Assembly (NCBI GenBank): GCA_017305135.1 | Contig: JAFKNA010000004.1 | Location: forward strand, 124,001 to 188,000 | Direction of reading: 5' to 3' | From: Lysobacterales bacterium | GTDB taxonomy: Bacteria; Pseudomonadota; Gammaproteobacteria; Xanthomonadales; Rhodanobacteraceae | Length of the DNA: 64,000 nt | Translations under genes and position numbers: made by a program | Part shown: positions 34,933 to 44,387 of the stretch, in pieces | Numbering within the stretch: the first letter of the stretch is position 1 | How the letters are laid out: every line of letters starts with the position of its first letter | Notes under the pieces: model-generated | Told to the model about the DNA's origin: nothing | Databases searched by the model: none | What the model saw: the letters and a program-made list of their open reading frames with translations, nothing else

Positions 34933-35589
34933 ATGACTGAATTCACCGGGCGGGACGGCACGCTGGTCTCCGACGAGCTGCCGGCGTGGACCTTCTTCCG
35001 GCAATGGCTCAAGAACCCGCGCGCGATGGCTTCGCTGTCGCCGTCAGGACGCCAGCTCGCCCGTGAAATGGTCGCGCAGATTCCGCAGCGCGCGCGCCGG
35101 GTGGTGGAGCTCGGAGCCGGCACCGGCGTCTTCACCCGGGCCCTGCTCGACCACGGCATCGCGCCACGCGATCTCCTCGTCGTGGAGCTCAACGCCGAGT
35201 TCCACCGGCTGCTGGAGCGCCGCTTCCCCGGCGTTGGCGTCGTCCACGGCGATGCGCGGGACCTGTGCGGGATCGCCGCGCGTACCGGCTTCGCCCACCC
35301 GGGTGAAGTCGATGCGGTGGTGAGCGGGCTCGGTTTCCTGGCCATGCCGCGGAGCGTGCAGCAGGCGATCCTCGAGGCCGTCTTTTCCGTGCTCGGCCCC
35401 GGCCGGCCGCTGATCCAGTTCACCTACGCGCCGAGGAATCCACTGCCGCAGGGCCTGCTCGACCGCCTTGGGCTGGACGTGCGCCGCGCCGGGTTCGCGT
35501 GGCGCAACATGCCGCCGGCGATGGTGTACGTCTATGCGCGCCGCCGCGCGCGTCCTTCGCGACGGAACGGAGTCGGCAGCATCGGCTGA
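34933..35589 (+). CDS. SAM-dependent methyltransferase, PmtA-like
   Basis: A 218-residue Rossmann-fold methyltransferase with a SAM-binding motif I VVELGAGTGVFTRALL (about 58-72), acidic motif II ELNAEF and GDARDL. The N-terminal FFRQWLKNPRAMASLSPSGRQLARE resembles phospholipid N-methyltransferases (PmtA) and related KsgA-like enzymes, so phosphatidylethanolamine methylation is possible but unproved. The ATG at 34933 lies 35 nt after TATGAT at 34898-34903. It precedes phaE on the same strand with its own promoter-like region between. Confidence 0.75.
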   Translation: MTEFTGRDGTLVSDELPAWTFFRQWLKNPRAMASLSPSGRQLAREMVAQIPQRARRVVELGAGTGVFTRALLDHGIAPRDLLVVELNAEFHRLLERRFPGVGVVHGDARDLCGIAARTGFAHPGEVDAVVSGLGFLAMPRSVQQAILEAVFSVLGPGRPLIQFTYAPRNPLPQGLLDRLGLDVRRAGFAWRNMPPAMVYVYARRRARPSRRNGVGSIG

Positions 35590-35655
35590 TCGCGGCGGGA
35601 GCGCGCGTCGCTCGCGCTACAATCGCGGTTCACTTCCGGTCATCGCGAGGACACC

Positions 35656-36897
35656 GTGGGCGAATCGCCGAATCCCGATTGGGCATCCCAGTGGCAGGCG
35701 CTCGCGCGCCCGTGGCTGGATGCCTGGACAGATATGGCGCAGCGCGCCAACCCCCAGGCCGCGCCGCGACGGCCCGACGGCTTCGAGCAGTGGTCGCGCC
35801 TGTTCGGTTCCGCCGGCGGCCAAGGCGAAACCATCGAGCGGATGCTCGAGGCCGCGCGCGGCCAGGCCGCCTTCATGCAATCCATGCTCGGCGCGCTCGC
35901 CGGCGGCCAGGGCCAGCCCGGCGCCGCGTGGGCGGACGCACTCCGCAACGGCCCGGCCAACCCGGCCCTGTTCGAGCACCCAATGGCGCGCGCGTTCCGC
36001 GAGGGCAGCCAGCAGTGGCAGCACGCGATGGAGTCGTTCACGCGCGGAGCGGGCAAGGGGCTCGATGCCGGCGAGGCGCTGCGCGCGCCGTTCGAGATGC
36101 CCGCCTTCGGCCTCCTGCGCGAGCACCAGGAACACTACCAGCGCGCCGGGCTCGCCTGGATCGACTACCGCGAGCAGCTCGAGCGCTACAACGCGCTGAT
36201 GCTGGATGCGGCCAAGCGCGGCTTCGCCCATTTCGAACGCAAGCTCGCCGAGCGCGAGCAGCCCGGGCGCCAGATCGATTCCCTGCGCGCGCTCTATGAC
36301 CTCTGGGTGGACGCGGCCGAGGAGGGCTATGCCGAGATCGCGCTGTCGCACGAGTTCCGGGAAGTCTACGGCGACCTCGTCAATGCGCAGATGCGCGTGC
36401 GCGCGCAGATGCAGAAGGAAGCCGAGCGGGTCGCTGCCGAGTTCGGCATGCCGACGCGCAGCGAGATCGACACGCTGGGCCAGCGCCTGCAGGAGCTGCG
36501 CCGCGAGTTGCGCAGGCGCGATGGTGCGACGGATCTGGCCGCCGAGATCGCCGCGCTGCGTGATGAAGTGGCGGCGCTGAAGGCCGCGCAGGCAGCAGCG
36601 CCTGCCGCGCATCCGCCCGAGGCCGCAAGCGAGGCCGACGGCGAAGTGTTGCGTCGCGTCGATTCGCCGCGACCGGCGCGCGGTGCCGCGCAGAAGCGCA
36701 CAGCCGCAAGACCCGCGACCACGGGAGCCGCCGGCAGCTTCGCCTCGCGCATCGAGAAGTATGCCGAGAGCTCGCTCGGCAAGGGCCGCGCCACGCCCGT
36801 GAAGAAGGCGGCCGCAACCACTCCGGCCCGCACCGACAAGGCGAAATCCGTGCCTGCCGGCGCTACGCCGCGCCGCAGCAAGAAGGGAGGTCACTGA
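35656..36897 (+). CDS. phaE: Class III PHA synthase subunit PhaE
   Basis: The non-catalytic subunit that, with PhaC, forms the class III polyhydroxyalkanoate synthase. The 413-residue product has the PhaE-type hydrophilic helical sequence (WASQWQALARPWLDAWTDM; EHQEHYQRAGLAWIDYREQLERYN; LYDLWVDAAEEGYAEIALSHEF), a coiled-coil stretch at about 275-320 and an Ala/Lys-rich basic tail. It is longer than the Allochromatium subunit. The GTG at 35656 follows GAGGA and lies 38 nt after TACAAT at 35618-35623. Its stop overlaps the phaC start by one base (TGATG). Confidence 0.87.
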   Translation: MGESPNPDWASQWQALARPWLDAWTDMAQRANPQAAPRRPDGFEQWSRLFGSAGGQGETIERMLEAARGQAAFMQSMLGALAGGQGQPGAAWADALRNGPANPALFEHPMARAFREGSQQWQHAMESFTRGAGKGLDAGEALRAPFEMPAFGLLREHQEHYQRAGLAWIDYREQLERYNALMLDAAKRGFAHFERKLAEREQPGRQIDSLRALYDLWVDAAEEGYAEIALSHEFREVYGDLVNAQMRVRAQMQKEAERVAAEFGMPTRSEIDTLGQRLQELRRELRRRDGATDLAAEIAALRDEVAALKAAQAAAPAAHPPEAASEADGEVLRRVDSPRPARGAAQKRTAARPATTGAAGSFASRIEKYAESSLGKGRATPVKKAAATTPARTDKAKSVPAGATPRRSKKGGH

Positions 36898-37961
36898 TGG
36901 GCCCGCTCCGCATCGAGCCTGCCAAGGCGTTCGAGGAAGCCATGACGACCCAGCGCAAGCTCGCCGCCGCGCTGGACACCCTGCGCAAGGTCGACGACGT
37001 CGACTTCGGCGTCACCGCCAGGGACCCGGTCTATCGCGAGGACAAGATGGTGGTGTACCGCTTCCGCGGCGAGAAGAAGCCGACCGCCAAGGTGCCGATC
37101 CTGATCGTCTACGCCCTGGTCAACCGCCCCTACATGGTCGACCTGCAGGACGACCGCTCGCTGGTGAAGAACCTCCTTGCCCGTGGCGAGGACGTGTACC
37201 TGATCGACTGGGGCTACCCCGACGGCGCCGACCGATGGCTGACCCTGGACGACTACATCAACGGCTACATCGACCGCGCCGTGGACGCGGTCGCGCGCCA
37301 CTGCGGCGTGCCGAAGGTCAACCTGCTCGGCATCTGCCAGGGCGGCGCCTTCTCGCTCTGCTACGCGGCAACCCACGCGGACAAGGTGAAGAACCTCATC
37401 ACCATGGTCACGCCGGTCGATTTCCGCACGCCTGACAACATGCTGTCCAACTGGGTGCAGCAGATGGACGTCGACCTCTTCGTCGATACCCTCGGCAACG
37501 TGCCGGCGGACCTCATGAACCTGTGCTACCTGATGCTGAAGCCGGTGCGGCTCAACCAGCAGAAGTACGTCGGGTTGGTCGACATCCTCGACGACAAGGC
37601 GGAATTGGAGAACTTCCTGCGCATGGAAAAGTGGATCTTCGATTCGCCCGACCAGGCCGGCGAGGCGTTCCGCCAGTTCATCAAGGACTTCTACCAAGGC
37701 AACAAGCTGGTGCAGGGCGGGCTGAAGATCGGCCCGCACGAGATCCACCTCGGCGACGTCGGCATGCCGGTGCTCAACATCTTCGCCGAGCAGGACCACC
37801 TGGTGCCGCCGTCCGCCTCGCGCGTGCTCGGCGAGCACGTCGGCACCGACGACTACACGGCGATCGCCTTCCGCGGCGGGCACATCGGCATCTACGTGTC
37901 CGGACGCGCCCAGCGCGAGGTGCCGACGGCGATCCACGACTGGCTCGCCGCGCGCGCCTGA
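36897..37961 (+). CDS. phaC: Class III PHA synthase catalytic subunit PhaC
   Basis: A 354-residue alpha/beta-hydrolase-type synthase that polymerises (R)-3-hydroxyacyl-CoA at granule surfaces. The lipase-like box is GICQGG with nucleophile C147. The Asp (FAEQDHLVPPSA) and His (RGGHIGIYVSG) of the triad follow. The length of about 355 and the PhaE partner define class III. GGGAGG precedes the ATG, which overlaps the phaE stop. A thiolase for monomer supply lies at 41028; no phaB-type reductase is visible in the window. Confidence 0.93.
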   Translation: MGPLRIEPAKAFEEAMTTQRKLAAALDTLRKVDDVDFGVTARDPVYREDKMVVYRFRGEKKPTAKVPILIVYALVNRPYMVDLQDDRSLVKNLLARGEDVYLIDWGYPDGADRWLTLDDYINGYIDRAVDAVARHCGVPKVNLLGICQGGAFSLCYAATHADKVKNLITMVTPVDFRTPDNMLSNWVQQMDVDLFVDTLGNVPADLMNLCYLMLKPVRLNQQKYVGLVDILDDKAELENFLRMEKWIFDSPDQAGEAFRQFIKDFYQGNKLVQGGLKIGPHEIHLGDVGMPVLNIFAEQDHLVPPSASRVLGEHVGTDDYTAIAFRGGHIGIYVSGRAQREVPTAIHDWLAARA

Positions 37962-38060
37962 GCTTCCGCGCGGCGGGCGGGGGGCTCGCCGCGCATTCCC
38001 TGCGATGCGGTTCGTGGGCGGCTGCCTGTCGTCCGCACCGACTGTGCTTCCGGCGGAACG

Positions 38061-38366
38061 ATGAACGACATTCTTTTCATTGCCTTCGGCGTGACCATCA
38101 CGCCGTGGAAACTCGTGGGCCTGGTCGGCACGCTGCTCTTCACCGCGCGCTGGTTCGTGCAGCTCTACGCGACGCGCAAGCGCCGCCAGGTCACCATGCC
38201 GATGATGTTCTGGTACCTGTCCATCATCGGCAGCGTGATGACGCTGGCGTATTTCATCTGGGGCAAGAACGACGCCGTCGGCATCCTGCAGAACGCCTTC
38301 CCGATGTTCGTAGCCGGCTACAACGTCCTCGTGCACCTGCGTGGCCGTGGATCCGCCGCGGCTTGA
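38061..38366 (+). CDS. Lipid A biosynthesis N-terminal (LAB_N) domain protein
   Basis: A 101-residue membrane protein consisting of one LAB_N domain, with three hydrophobic segments and the conserved FTARWFVQLYATRKRRQVTMP and FWYLSIIGSVMTLAYF stretches. This domain also sits at the N-terminus of some glycosyltransferase and lipid A proteins, but stand-alone copies have no defined role. It is 99 bp after phaC and may be read from the same transcript. Confidence 0.8.
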   Translation: MNDILFIAFGVTITPWKLVGLVGTLLFTARWFVQLYATRKRRQVTMPMMFWYLSIIGSVMTLAYFIWGKNDAVGILQNAFPMFVAGYNVLVHLRGRGSAAA

Positions 38367-38406
38367 GGAGGGCTGATCAAATCTCCTGCGTCATGCACTC
38401 GGCGCG

Positions 38407-38470
38407 GCGTCGGTCGCGACCAGGGTCGCTCCTACAGGCGAATCTTTGTAGAAGCCTGCTTGCAGGCGAC
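38407..38470. repeat. GTAGGAGC-type REP element between convergent genes
   Basis: GGTCGCGACCAGGGTCGCTCCTAC and a following GTAGAAGCCTGCTTGCAGGCGACC-like palindrome form two stem-loops in the 209 bp between the LAB_N gene and the convergent carboxylase gene. They resemble the GTAG-ended repeats of Stenotrophomonas/Xanthomonas. Nothing else is seen in this gap. Confidence 0.7.
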
Positions 38471-38575
38471 CGGCGGCACGGAAGTATTCGCGCGGGCCGC
38501 AGGCTCGCGCTTCCGCAAGAGTGGCGACATTCTTCAGGCCCAGCTTGACCCGGGCACCCGGGGGCGCAGCCCCGG

Positions 38576-40183
38576 CTACATGCGGAACACGCCGAAGCGG
38601 CCCTGCTCGATCGGCGCGTTGAGGCTGGCCGACAGCGCGAGGCCGAGCACGCGGCGGGTGTCGGCGGGGTCGATGATGCCATCGTCCCAGAGGCGCGCTG
38701 TGGCGTAGTAGGAGTGGCCTTGGCGCTCGTACTGCTCGCGGATCGGCGCCTTGAAGGCGTCCTCTTCCGCCTGCGGCCAGTCCTTGCCGGCCGCTTCGAG
38801 GCCATCGCGGCGGACCGTCGCCAGCACGCTCGCCGCCTGCTCGCCGCCCATCACGGAAATCCGCGCGTTCGGCCACATCCACATGAACCGCCCGCCGTAG
38901 GCGCGGCCGCACATGGCGTAGTTGCCGGCGCCGAAGCTGCCGCCGATCACCACGGTGAACTTCGGCACGTGCGAGCAGGCCACCGCCGTCACCATCTTGG
39001 CGCCATCCTTGGCGATGCCGGCTTGCTCGTATTTCTTGCCGACCATGAAGCCGGTGATGTTCTGCAGGAACACCAGCGGCACGTTGCGCTGGTTGCACAG
39101 CTCGATGAAATGCGCGCCCTTGAGCGCGCTCTCGGCGAACAGGATGCCATTGTTGGCGACGATGCCAACCGGATAGCCGTGGATGTGGGCGAAGCCGGTG
39201 ACCAGGGTCCTGCCGTAGCGCGCCTTGAATTCCTGGAGCTCCGAGCCATCGACGATACGCGCAATCACCTCGCGGATGTCGAACGGCTTGCGCGTGTCGC
39301 TCGGAACGCAGCCGTAGAGTTGCTCGCCCGGGTAGAGCGGCTCGCGCGGCGCGCGCAGCGCCAGCGGCATGGCCTTGCTGCGATTGAGGCTGGCGACGAT
39401 GTCGCGGGCGATGGAAAGCGCGTGCGCATCGTTCTCGGCGAAGTGGTCGGCGACGCCGGAGATGGACGTATGGACGTCCGCGCCGCCGAGGGTTTCCGCA
39501 TCCACCACCTCGCCGGTCGCAGCCTTCACCAGCGGCGGCCCGCCGAGGAAGATGGTGCCCTGTTCGCGCACGATGATGGTCTCGTCGCTCATCGCCGGCA
39601 CGTAAGCGCCGCCGGCGGTGCACGAGCCCATCACCACCGCGATCTGCGGGATACCGGCGGCGCTCATGCGCGCCTGGTTGTAGAAGATGCGGCCGAAGTG
39701 TTCCCTGTCGGGGAACACCTCGTCCTGCAAGGGCAGGAAGGCGCCGCCCGAATCCACCAGGTAGATGCAGGGCAGGCGGTTCTCGAGCGCCACTTCCTGC
39801 GCGCGCAGGTGCTTCTTCACCGTCACCGGGAAGTAGGTGCCGCCCTTGACGGTGGCGTCGTTGGCGATCACCAGCACCTCGCCGCCATCGACGCGGCCGA
39901 TGCCGGCGATCAGCCCGGCGCAGGGCGCCGCGCCCTCGTACATGCCGTGCGCGGCGAGCGGGGAGAGTTCGAGGAAGGGCGAGCCGGGATCGAGCAGCGC
40001 GCGGATGCGCTCGCGCGGCAGCAGCTTGCCGCGCGCGGTGTGCTTCGCGCGCGCCTTCTCGCCGCCGCCCTGCGCCGCCCTCGCCAGTTCCGTGCGGAGA
40101 TCGTCGACCACCGCCTGCAGATGCGCGGCATTGGCCTTGAAGTCGGCGGAACGGGGATCGAGCTGCGACTGGATGCGGGGCAT
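38576..40183 (-). CDS. mccB: Methylcrotonyl-CoA carboxylase carboxyltransferase (beta) subunit
   Basis: A 535-residue cytoplasmic subunit that transfers carboxyl from biotin to 3-methylcrotonyl-CoA in leucine breakdown. Two crotonase-like halves are seen. N-terminal features are [18 protein letters not shown] and [18 protein letters not shown]-terminal features are [11 protein letters not shown]-like [30 protein letters not shown] and [20 protein letters not shown], ending FGVFRM. These match the beta subunit of methylcrotonyl-CoA carboxylase better than propionyl-CoA carboxylase. The ATG at 40183 is supported by TATGCT at 40214-40219 on the minus strand, 36 nt upstream. The biotin-carrying alpha subunit is not in the window. 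Confidence 0.9.
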   Translation of the reverse strand: MPRIQSQLDPRSADFKANAAHLQAVVDDLRTELARAAQGGGEKARAKHTARGKLLPRERIRALLDPGSPFLELSPLAAHGMYEGAAPCAGLIAGIGRVDGGEVLVIANDATVKGGTYFPVTVKKHLRAQEVALENRLPCIYLVDSGGAFLPLQDEVFPDREHFGRIFYNQARMSAAGIPQIAVVMGSCTAGGAYVPAMSDETIIVREQGTIFLGGPPLVKAATGEVVDAETLGGADVHTSISGVADHFAENDAHALSIARDIVASLNRSKAMPLALRAPREPLYPGEQLYGCVPSDTRKPFDIREVIARIVDGSELQEFKARYGRTLVTGFAHIHGYPVGIVANNGILFAESALKGAHFIELCNQRNVPLVFLQNITGFMVGKKYEQAGIAKDGAKMVTAVACSHVPKFTVVIGGSFGAGNYAMCGRAYGGRFMWMWPNARISVMGGEQAASVLATVRRDGLEAAGKDWPQAEEDAFKAPIREQYERQGHSYYATARLWDDGIIDPADTRRVLGLALSASLNAPIEQGRFGVFRM

Positions 40184-40254
40184 GGCGTGCGGAGTGGGCG
40201 GGACAAGAACGGAAGCATACGCCATCCGTACGCCGCCCCGCGCCAGCGTGCCAT

Positions 40255-40323
40255 GTAGGAGCGCATCCTGCGCGCGACCCACGCGATTCGAAGCGTCGAG
40301 GTCGCGCACAGGGTGCGCTCCTG
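40255..40323. repeat. Inverted GTAGGAGCGC REP pair upstream of mccB
   Basis: GTAGGAGCGCATCCTGCGCG at 40255-40274 and its imperfect complement ending GGTGCGCTCCTG at 40300-40323 form a long inverted repeat. A further degenerate copy with CGGGCTCCTACGG is near 40430-40447. These fill most of the 276 bp gap between mccB and the lipoprotein gene. Confidence 0.75.
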
Positions 40324-40459
40324 AAGCGTGCCTGCCTCGCAGGCGCGCGCCTGTGCGCGACCGGGGCCTGCACGACGGCAGAGCCCCGATCGCCTGTACG
40401 CAGGCTCGTACAAAAATCCGGTCGCCTGCACCCGGGCTCCTACGGAGGCGCGCTACGGG

Positions 40460-40942
40460 TTATTCCTTGACCGGCTCCTTGCGCGCGGCGTCTTTGGCGG
40501 CATCCTTGGTGTTCCTGGCGGTGTTGGCGATGTCGTGACCGACTTCCTTGGCCCCGGCCTTCACCTCGCGCCCGGCCGCCTTGGTGGCATCCCAGGCCCT
40601 GTTCGCTCCATCCTTGACGGCATTGCCGGTCTCGTGAGCCGCCTCGCGAGTCGCTTCGGCGGCGTCATGGCCGGCGGCCCTGGCTTCGTCCACCGCGCTG
40701 TCGGCGTGTTCGGCCGCGGCGTCGGCGGCTTCGTGGCTCTGCTGGCTGATGCTGTCCGCTGTCACCGCGGCCGTTGCGGCGGCGCGCTTCACCTCGCGAT
40801 CGGCGACGGTGGCCTTCTCGTTGGCTTCCTGCTGGGCCGCGGCGGCCTGCTCGGCCTGTTGCTGGGCGTTGTCGCTGCAGGCGCTGAGGCCGCCGGCGAG
40901 GATGATGGCGAAGGCGAGCGGAGCGAGTTTCAGGTTGTGCAT
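40460..40942 (-). CDS. Ala-rich lipoprotein
   Basis: A 160-residue predicted lipoprotein with signal peptide and lipobox AGGLSAC (lipidated C22). The mature part is almost entirely helical and rich in Ala, Glu, Asp and Lys, with repeated AADA/EAAH and GAKEVGHDIANTARNTKDAAK units that recall LEA-like or Lpp-type helical proteins. An envelope or stress role is possible; none is established. The ATG at 40942 is preceded by a G-rich ribosome site. Confidence 0.65.
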   Translation of the reverse strand: MHNLKLAPLAFAIILAGGLSACSDNAQQQAEQAAAAQQEANEKATVADREVKRAAATAAVTADSISQQSHEAADAAAEHADSAVDEARAAGHDAAEATREAAHETGNAVKDGANRAWDATKAAGREVKAGAKEVGHDIANTARNTKDAAKDAARKEPVKE

Positions 40943-41027
40943 GGGTGTTCCCCCTCGAAAGCGCCGCCGGATGGCGGCCGTCGTGAATGCGCGGCAAACC
41001 CGCGCAGATCTTGTTGCCCGGGAATGC

Positions 41028-42206
41028 TCAGGCGAGTTCGATGGCGATGGCGGTCGCCTCGCCGCCGCCGATGCAGAGCGAGGCCACGCCGCGCCTGCCG
41101 CCCTTCTGCCGCAGCGCGTGGATCAGCGTGACCACCAGGCGTGCGCCGCTGGCGCCGATCGGGTGGCCGAGCGCGGTGGCGCCGCCATGCACGTTGAGCT
41201 TCTCGTGCGGAATGCCGAGTTCCTTGATCGGCGCCATGGCGACCACCGCGAAGGCTTCGTTGACCTCGAACAGATCCACGTCCTCGACCTTCCAGCCGGC
41301 CTTGTCCAGCACCTGCTTCAGCGCGCCGACCGGCGCGGTGGTGAACCACTCCGGTTCCTGCGACAAGGTCGAGTGGGCGACGATGCGCGCCAGCGGCTGG
41401 ACGCCGTGCCGGGCGGCTTCCTCCGCGCTCATCAGCACGGTGGCGGCGGCGCCGTCGGAAATGCTGGAGGAGCTGGCCGCGGTGACGGTGCCGTTCTCCT
41501 TGCGGAAGGCGGGCTTCAGGGTCGGGATCTTGGCGACGTCGGACTTGCCCGGCTGCTCGTCGGTGGCGACCTCGACCTCGCCCTTGCGCGTCTTCACCGT
41601 CACCGGGACGATCTCGTCGGCGAAGGCGCCGGAGGCGATCGCGGCCTGCGCGCGCCGCACCGATTCGGTGGCGTAGGCGTCCTGCTGCTCGCGCGTAAAG
41701 CCGTATTTGTCGGCGCAGCTCTCGGCGAAGATGCCCATGGACTTGCCGTCGTAGGGATTGGTCAGGCCATCCCAGGCCATGTGGTCGACCGCCTCGAAGC
41801 TGCCGTAGCGGTTGCCGGTGCGCGAGTTGGGGAGCATGTGCGGCGCGTTGGTCATGGACTCCATGCCGCCGGCGACGACGGTGGTGGCGGAGCCCGCCTT
41901 GATCAGGTCGTGGGCGAGCATGATCGCCTTCATCCCCGAGCCGCAGACCTTGTTGATGGTGGTGCAGCCGACCGCGGGCGGCAGCCCGGCGGCCAGCGCC
42001 GCCTGGCGCGCCGGCGCCTGGCCGAGGTTGGCCGGCAGCACGCAGCCCATGATGACCTCGGAAACATCGGCCGGCGCGACGCCGGACTGCTCCAGCGCGG
42101 CGCGAATCGCGGCGGCGCCGAGGGTCGGCGTCGGCACGCCGGTGAACTGGCCGAGGAAGGAACCGATGGCGGTGCGCTTGGCACCGACGATGATGATGTC
42201 GGACAT
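41028..42206 (-). CDS. Acetyl-CoA acetyltransferase (thiolase)
   Basis: A 392-residue type II thiolase that condenses or cleaves acetoacetyl-CoA. Catalytic C88 lies in INKVCGSGMKA, the His in TALGHPIGASGAR and the second Cys in ASLCIGGGEATA. Length and sequence fit the AtoB/PhaA biosynthetic-type group. It could supply acetoacetyl-CoA for polymer synthesis or finish leucine-derived ketone metabolism. The start is the ATG at 42206, giving the typical MSDIIIVGAKRT; the longer frame is not conserved in character. A GATAAT -10-like box is at 42255-42260 on the minus strand. Confidence 0.93.
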   Translation of the reverse strand: MSDIIIVGAKRTAIGSFLGQFTGVPTPTLGAAAIRAALEQSGVAPADVSEVIMGCVLPANLGQAPARQAALAAGLPPAVGCTTINKVCGSGMKAIMLAHDLIKAGSATTVVAGGMESMTNAPHMLPNSRTGNRYGSFEAVDHMAWDGLTNPYDGKSMGIFAESCADKYGFTREQQDAYATESVRRAQAAIASGAFADEIVPVTVKTRKGEVEVATDEQPGKSDVAKIPTLKPAFRKENGTVTAASSSSISDGAAATVLMSAEEAARHGVQPLARIVAHSTLSQEPEWFTTAPVGALKQVLDKAGWKVEDVDLFEVNEAFAVVAMAPIKELGIPHEKLNVHGGATALGHPIGASGARLVVTLIHALRQKGGRRGVASLCIGGGEATAIAIELA

Positions 42207-42288
42207 GGGAGGCCTCATTGCGGGTCGGCGCGCTGCGCGCCAGGGAACCGGCCGATTATCACCGCCCCGCTGCATCGCGGCAAAGGGG

Positions 42289-42336
42289 TGGGAGCGCGGG
42301 CGTCCCGCCCGCATGCGGGCCGGAGGCCCGCAATCC
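42289..42336. repeat. GC-rich palindromic repeat
   Basis: GGGAGCGCGGGCGTCCCGCC followed by CGCATGCGGGCCGGAGGCCCGC gives two short stem-loops in the gap upstream of the thiolase gene. The first block (GGGAGCGCGGGCGTCCCGCC) is a common proteobacterial repeat type. Confidence 0.6.
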
Positions 42337-42356
42337 GATGGCGCATCGCGCGGGGT

Positions 42357-42566
42357 CTACATCCGGATGTCGTGGTACTCGATGGGTTGGCGGGACGCTT
42401 CCGGCCAGCGCATGGCTTCCGCGAGCAGGATGCACTCACGCTGCTCGGCAGCGCCGGAAGCCGGGCTCTCGGGAGGCGGCAACGGGATGGGCGGATTGCG
42501 AGGTGACCCCTTCCGGTTGCGGAAGGCTTCCTCAGCTATTCGGATCAGCCAGACGTCGGAGTCCAT
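42357..42566 (-). CDS. Small protein of unknown function overlapping a nucleotidyltransferase-like gene
   Basis: A possible 69-residue protein (MDSDVWLIRIAEEAFRNRKG... ending IEYHDIRM) whose ATG lies 35 nt inside the 3' end of the preceding gene, in a +1-type frame. Such overlap is common for paired small genes, and the acidic/basic helical N-terminus with a Pro-rich middle looks protein-like. I do not recognise the family. It could also be chance coding in high-GC sequence. Confidence 0.4.
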   Translation of the reverse strand: MDSDVWLIRIAEEAFRNRKGSPRNPPIPLPPPESPASGAAEQRECILLAEAMRWPEASRQPIEYHDIRM

Positions 42567-42981
42567 CGAAATCCCGCTCACGCTTGAACAACCCAAAGTA
42601 CTGCCGGACCTTGTCGAAATCCAGCGTGTCCCAGTTGTTGGTCATCAGGCGCTGGATGTCCACCAGGTCCTGCAGGCGTCGCGGATTGTTGTGGAAGGCC
42701 TGAATCTTCAGGCCCATGAGATCCTCGACCTGGATCACGGGCATGAGTTTGCCCTCCACTTCGACAGGATCTGCACGCTCGAGCATGCCGAGGCTGATGG
42801 GACGCCGGGCATGCTGGAAGTCCGCGCGTATGCCGCCGATCACGTAGCTGCTGAATTCGGAGTTCTCGGTGACCACCTCGGCTTCACGCTGGTGCATCAG
42901 CGCGCGCAACCTTTCCACCATGTCGCCGCGGATCAGGAAGTCGATGTCCGCGGTCGCACGCGGAAAGCCACGCGGACCCAA
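42532..42981 (-). pseudogene. Nucleotidyltransferase-like protein lacking its N-terminus
   Basis: The frame encodes 149 residues of a Pol-beta-type nucleotidyltransferase (AbiEii/MNT-like group): GPRGFPRATADIDFLI contains the DxD metal site, and EVEGKLMPVIQVEDLMGLKIQA fits the later core. The N-terminal helix and the beginning of GGxAL are missing or must be read from a TTG at 42981. The same frame upstream reads SGGLALGPRG and then meets the stop codon of the dehydrogenase at 43018-43020, so there is no room for a full N-terminus. It looks like a 5'-truncated relic fused against the ivd stop, though a short functional version cannot be excluded. Confidence 0.55.
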
Positions 42982-43017
42982 GGCGAGGCCGCCAGAGGGT
43001 GAGCTTCGCCATCGCGG

Positions 43018-44172
43018 TCAACCCTTGCCGTGGAACAGCTCGCGTCCGATCAGCATGCGGCGGATCTCGTTGGTGCCGGCGCCGATCTCGTAGAGCTTGG
43101 CGTCGCGCAGCAGGCGTCCGGTGGGGTACTCGTTGATGTAGCCGTTGCCGCCGAGCGACTGGATCGCCTCCAGCGCGACCTTCACCGCGTTCTCGGAGGC
43201 GTGCAGCAGGCACGATGCCGGATCGATGCGCGAACGCTCGCCGCGATCGTAGTTCTGCGCCACCATGTAGGCGTAGGCGCGCGAGGACTGCAGCGCCGTG
43301 TACATGTCGGCCACCTTGGCCTGCATGATCCCGAAGCTGCCGATCGGCGCATTGAACTGCTTGCGCTCGCGGAGGTAGGGCAGGGTGGCGTCGAGCGCCG
43401 CCTGCATCAGGCCGAGCGGGCCGCCGGAGAGCACCAGGCGCTCGGTGTCGAGGCCGCTCATCAGCACCCGCACGCCCTCGTCGATCTCGCCGACGCGGTT
43501 TTCGTCCGGGATCTCGCAGTTGTCGAACACCAGTTCGCAGGTGTTGGAGCCGCGCATGCCGAGCTTGTCGAGCTTCTGCGCGGTGGTGAAGCCCGGCATG
43601 CCCTTCTCGACCAGGAAGGCGGTGATGCAGCGGCTGCCGGCACGGCGGTCGGCGGTGCGCATGTAGACCAGCAGCACGTCTGCTTCCGGGCCGTTGGTGA
43701 TCCACATCTTGGAGCCGTTGGCGAGCCACGCGTCGCCCTTCTTCTCGGCGCGGCAGCTCATCGAGCCGACCACGTCCGAGCCCGCGCCGGGCTCACTCAT
43801 CGCCAGCGCGCCGACGAACTCGCCGCTGCACAGCTTAGGCAGGAACTTGCGCTTCTGCGCCTCGGTGGCGTTCTTGAAGATGTTGTTGACGCACAGGTTC
43901 GAATGCGCGCCGAAGGAGAGCCCGACCGAACCCGAGGCGCGCGAGATCTCCTCCATGGCCACCATGTGCGCGAGGTAGCCCATCTCCGAGCCGCCGTAGT
44001 CCGCCGACACGGTGATGCCGAGCAGCCCCATGTCGCCGAATTTCCGCCACAGGTCCGACGGGAACGCGTTGTCGCGGTCGATCAGGTCCGCACGCGGCGC
44101 GATTTCCTTCTCCGCGAACGCATGCACCGTTTCGCGCAGGAGGTCGAGGTCTTCACCGAGGGGAAAGGTCAT
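43018..44172 (-). CDS. ivd: Isovaleryl-CoA dehydrogenase
   Basis: A 384-residue FAD-dependent acyl-CoA dehydrogenase that oxidises isovaleryl-CoA to 3-methylcrotonyl-CoA in leucine catabolism and passes electrons to ETF. It has the FAD-binding signatures [16 protein letters not shown] and [12 protein letters not shown], and C-terminal [17 protein letters not shown]. The catalytic glutamate of isovaleryl-CoA dehydrogenases sits in the [15 protein letters not shown] segment, present here, which separates it from short-chain enzymes. The ATG at 44172 gives the family N-terminus; the frame upstream runs into heptamer repeat sequence. Confidence 0.92.
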   Translation of the reverse strand: MTFPLGEDLDLLRETVHAFAEKEIAPRADLIDRDNAFPSDLWRKFGDMGLLGITVSADYGGSEMGYLAHMVAMEEISRASGSVGLSFGAHSNLCVNNIFKNATEAQKRKFLPKLCSGEFVGALAMSEPGAGSDVVGSMSCRAEKKGDAWLANGSKMWITNGPEADVLLVYMRTADRRAGSRCITAFLVEKGMPGFTTAQKLDKLGMRGSNTCELVFDNCEIPDENRVGEIDEGVRVLMSGLDTERLVLSGGPLGLMQAALDATLPYLRERKQFNAPIGSFGIMQAKVADMYTALQSSRAYAYMVAQNYDRGERSRIDPASCLLHASENAVKVALEAIQSLGGNGYINEYPTGRLLRDAKLYEIGAGTNEIRRMLIGRELFHGKG

Positions 44173-44181
44173 TTCAAGGCC

Positions 44182-44379
44182 GGGAATCGGGAATCGGGAA
44201 TGGAAGAGCCGGGAGTTGGGAATCGTTCGAGTACGTTTCGAGGATGCAGCGTGCCAGGATCCCTGCGCCGTCATGCCCGCGAAAGCGGGCATCCATTGAA
44301 AAGCGGGCTCCGGGAACGGGAACAGGGTTACAGGATCGCTGCTTCTGACGATTCCCTATTCCCTATTCCCTATTCCCGG
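44182..44379. repeat. Repeat cluster between ldh and ivd: heptamers and a CGTCATGCCCGCG element
   Basis: Heptamer CGGGAAT units at 44182-44202 and inverted ATTCCCT units at 44350-44379 flank a CGTCATGCCCGCGAAAGCGG element (44269-44298). The last is a short palindrome with an identical copy at 50450 and a longer relative inside icmF at 48205. The element is like dRS3-type repeats of other proteobacteria. No gene is seen in the 215 bp. Confidence 0.8.
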
Positions 44380-44387
44380 CTCCCCAA

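Noticed and set aside
36897-37961. Class I PHA synthase
   Set aside because: The protein is only 354 residues and is coupled to a PhaE subunit, which defines class III.
43010-43012. ATG near 43012 (minus strand) as a start for the nucleotidyltransferase
   Set aside because: It is in a different frame and gives a Trp/Arg-rich peptide unrelated to the family N-terminus.
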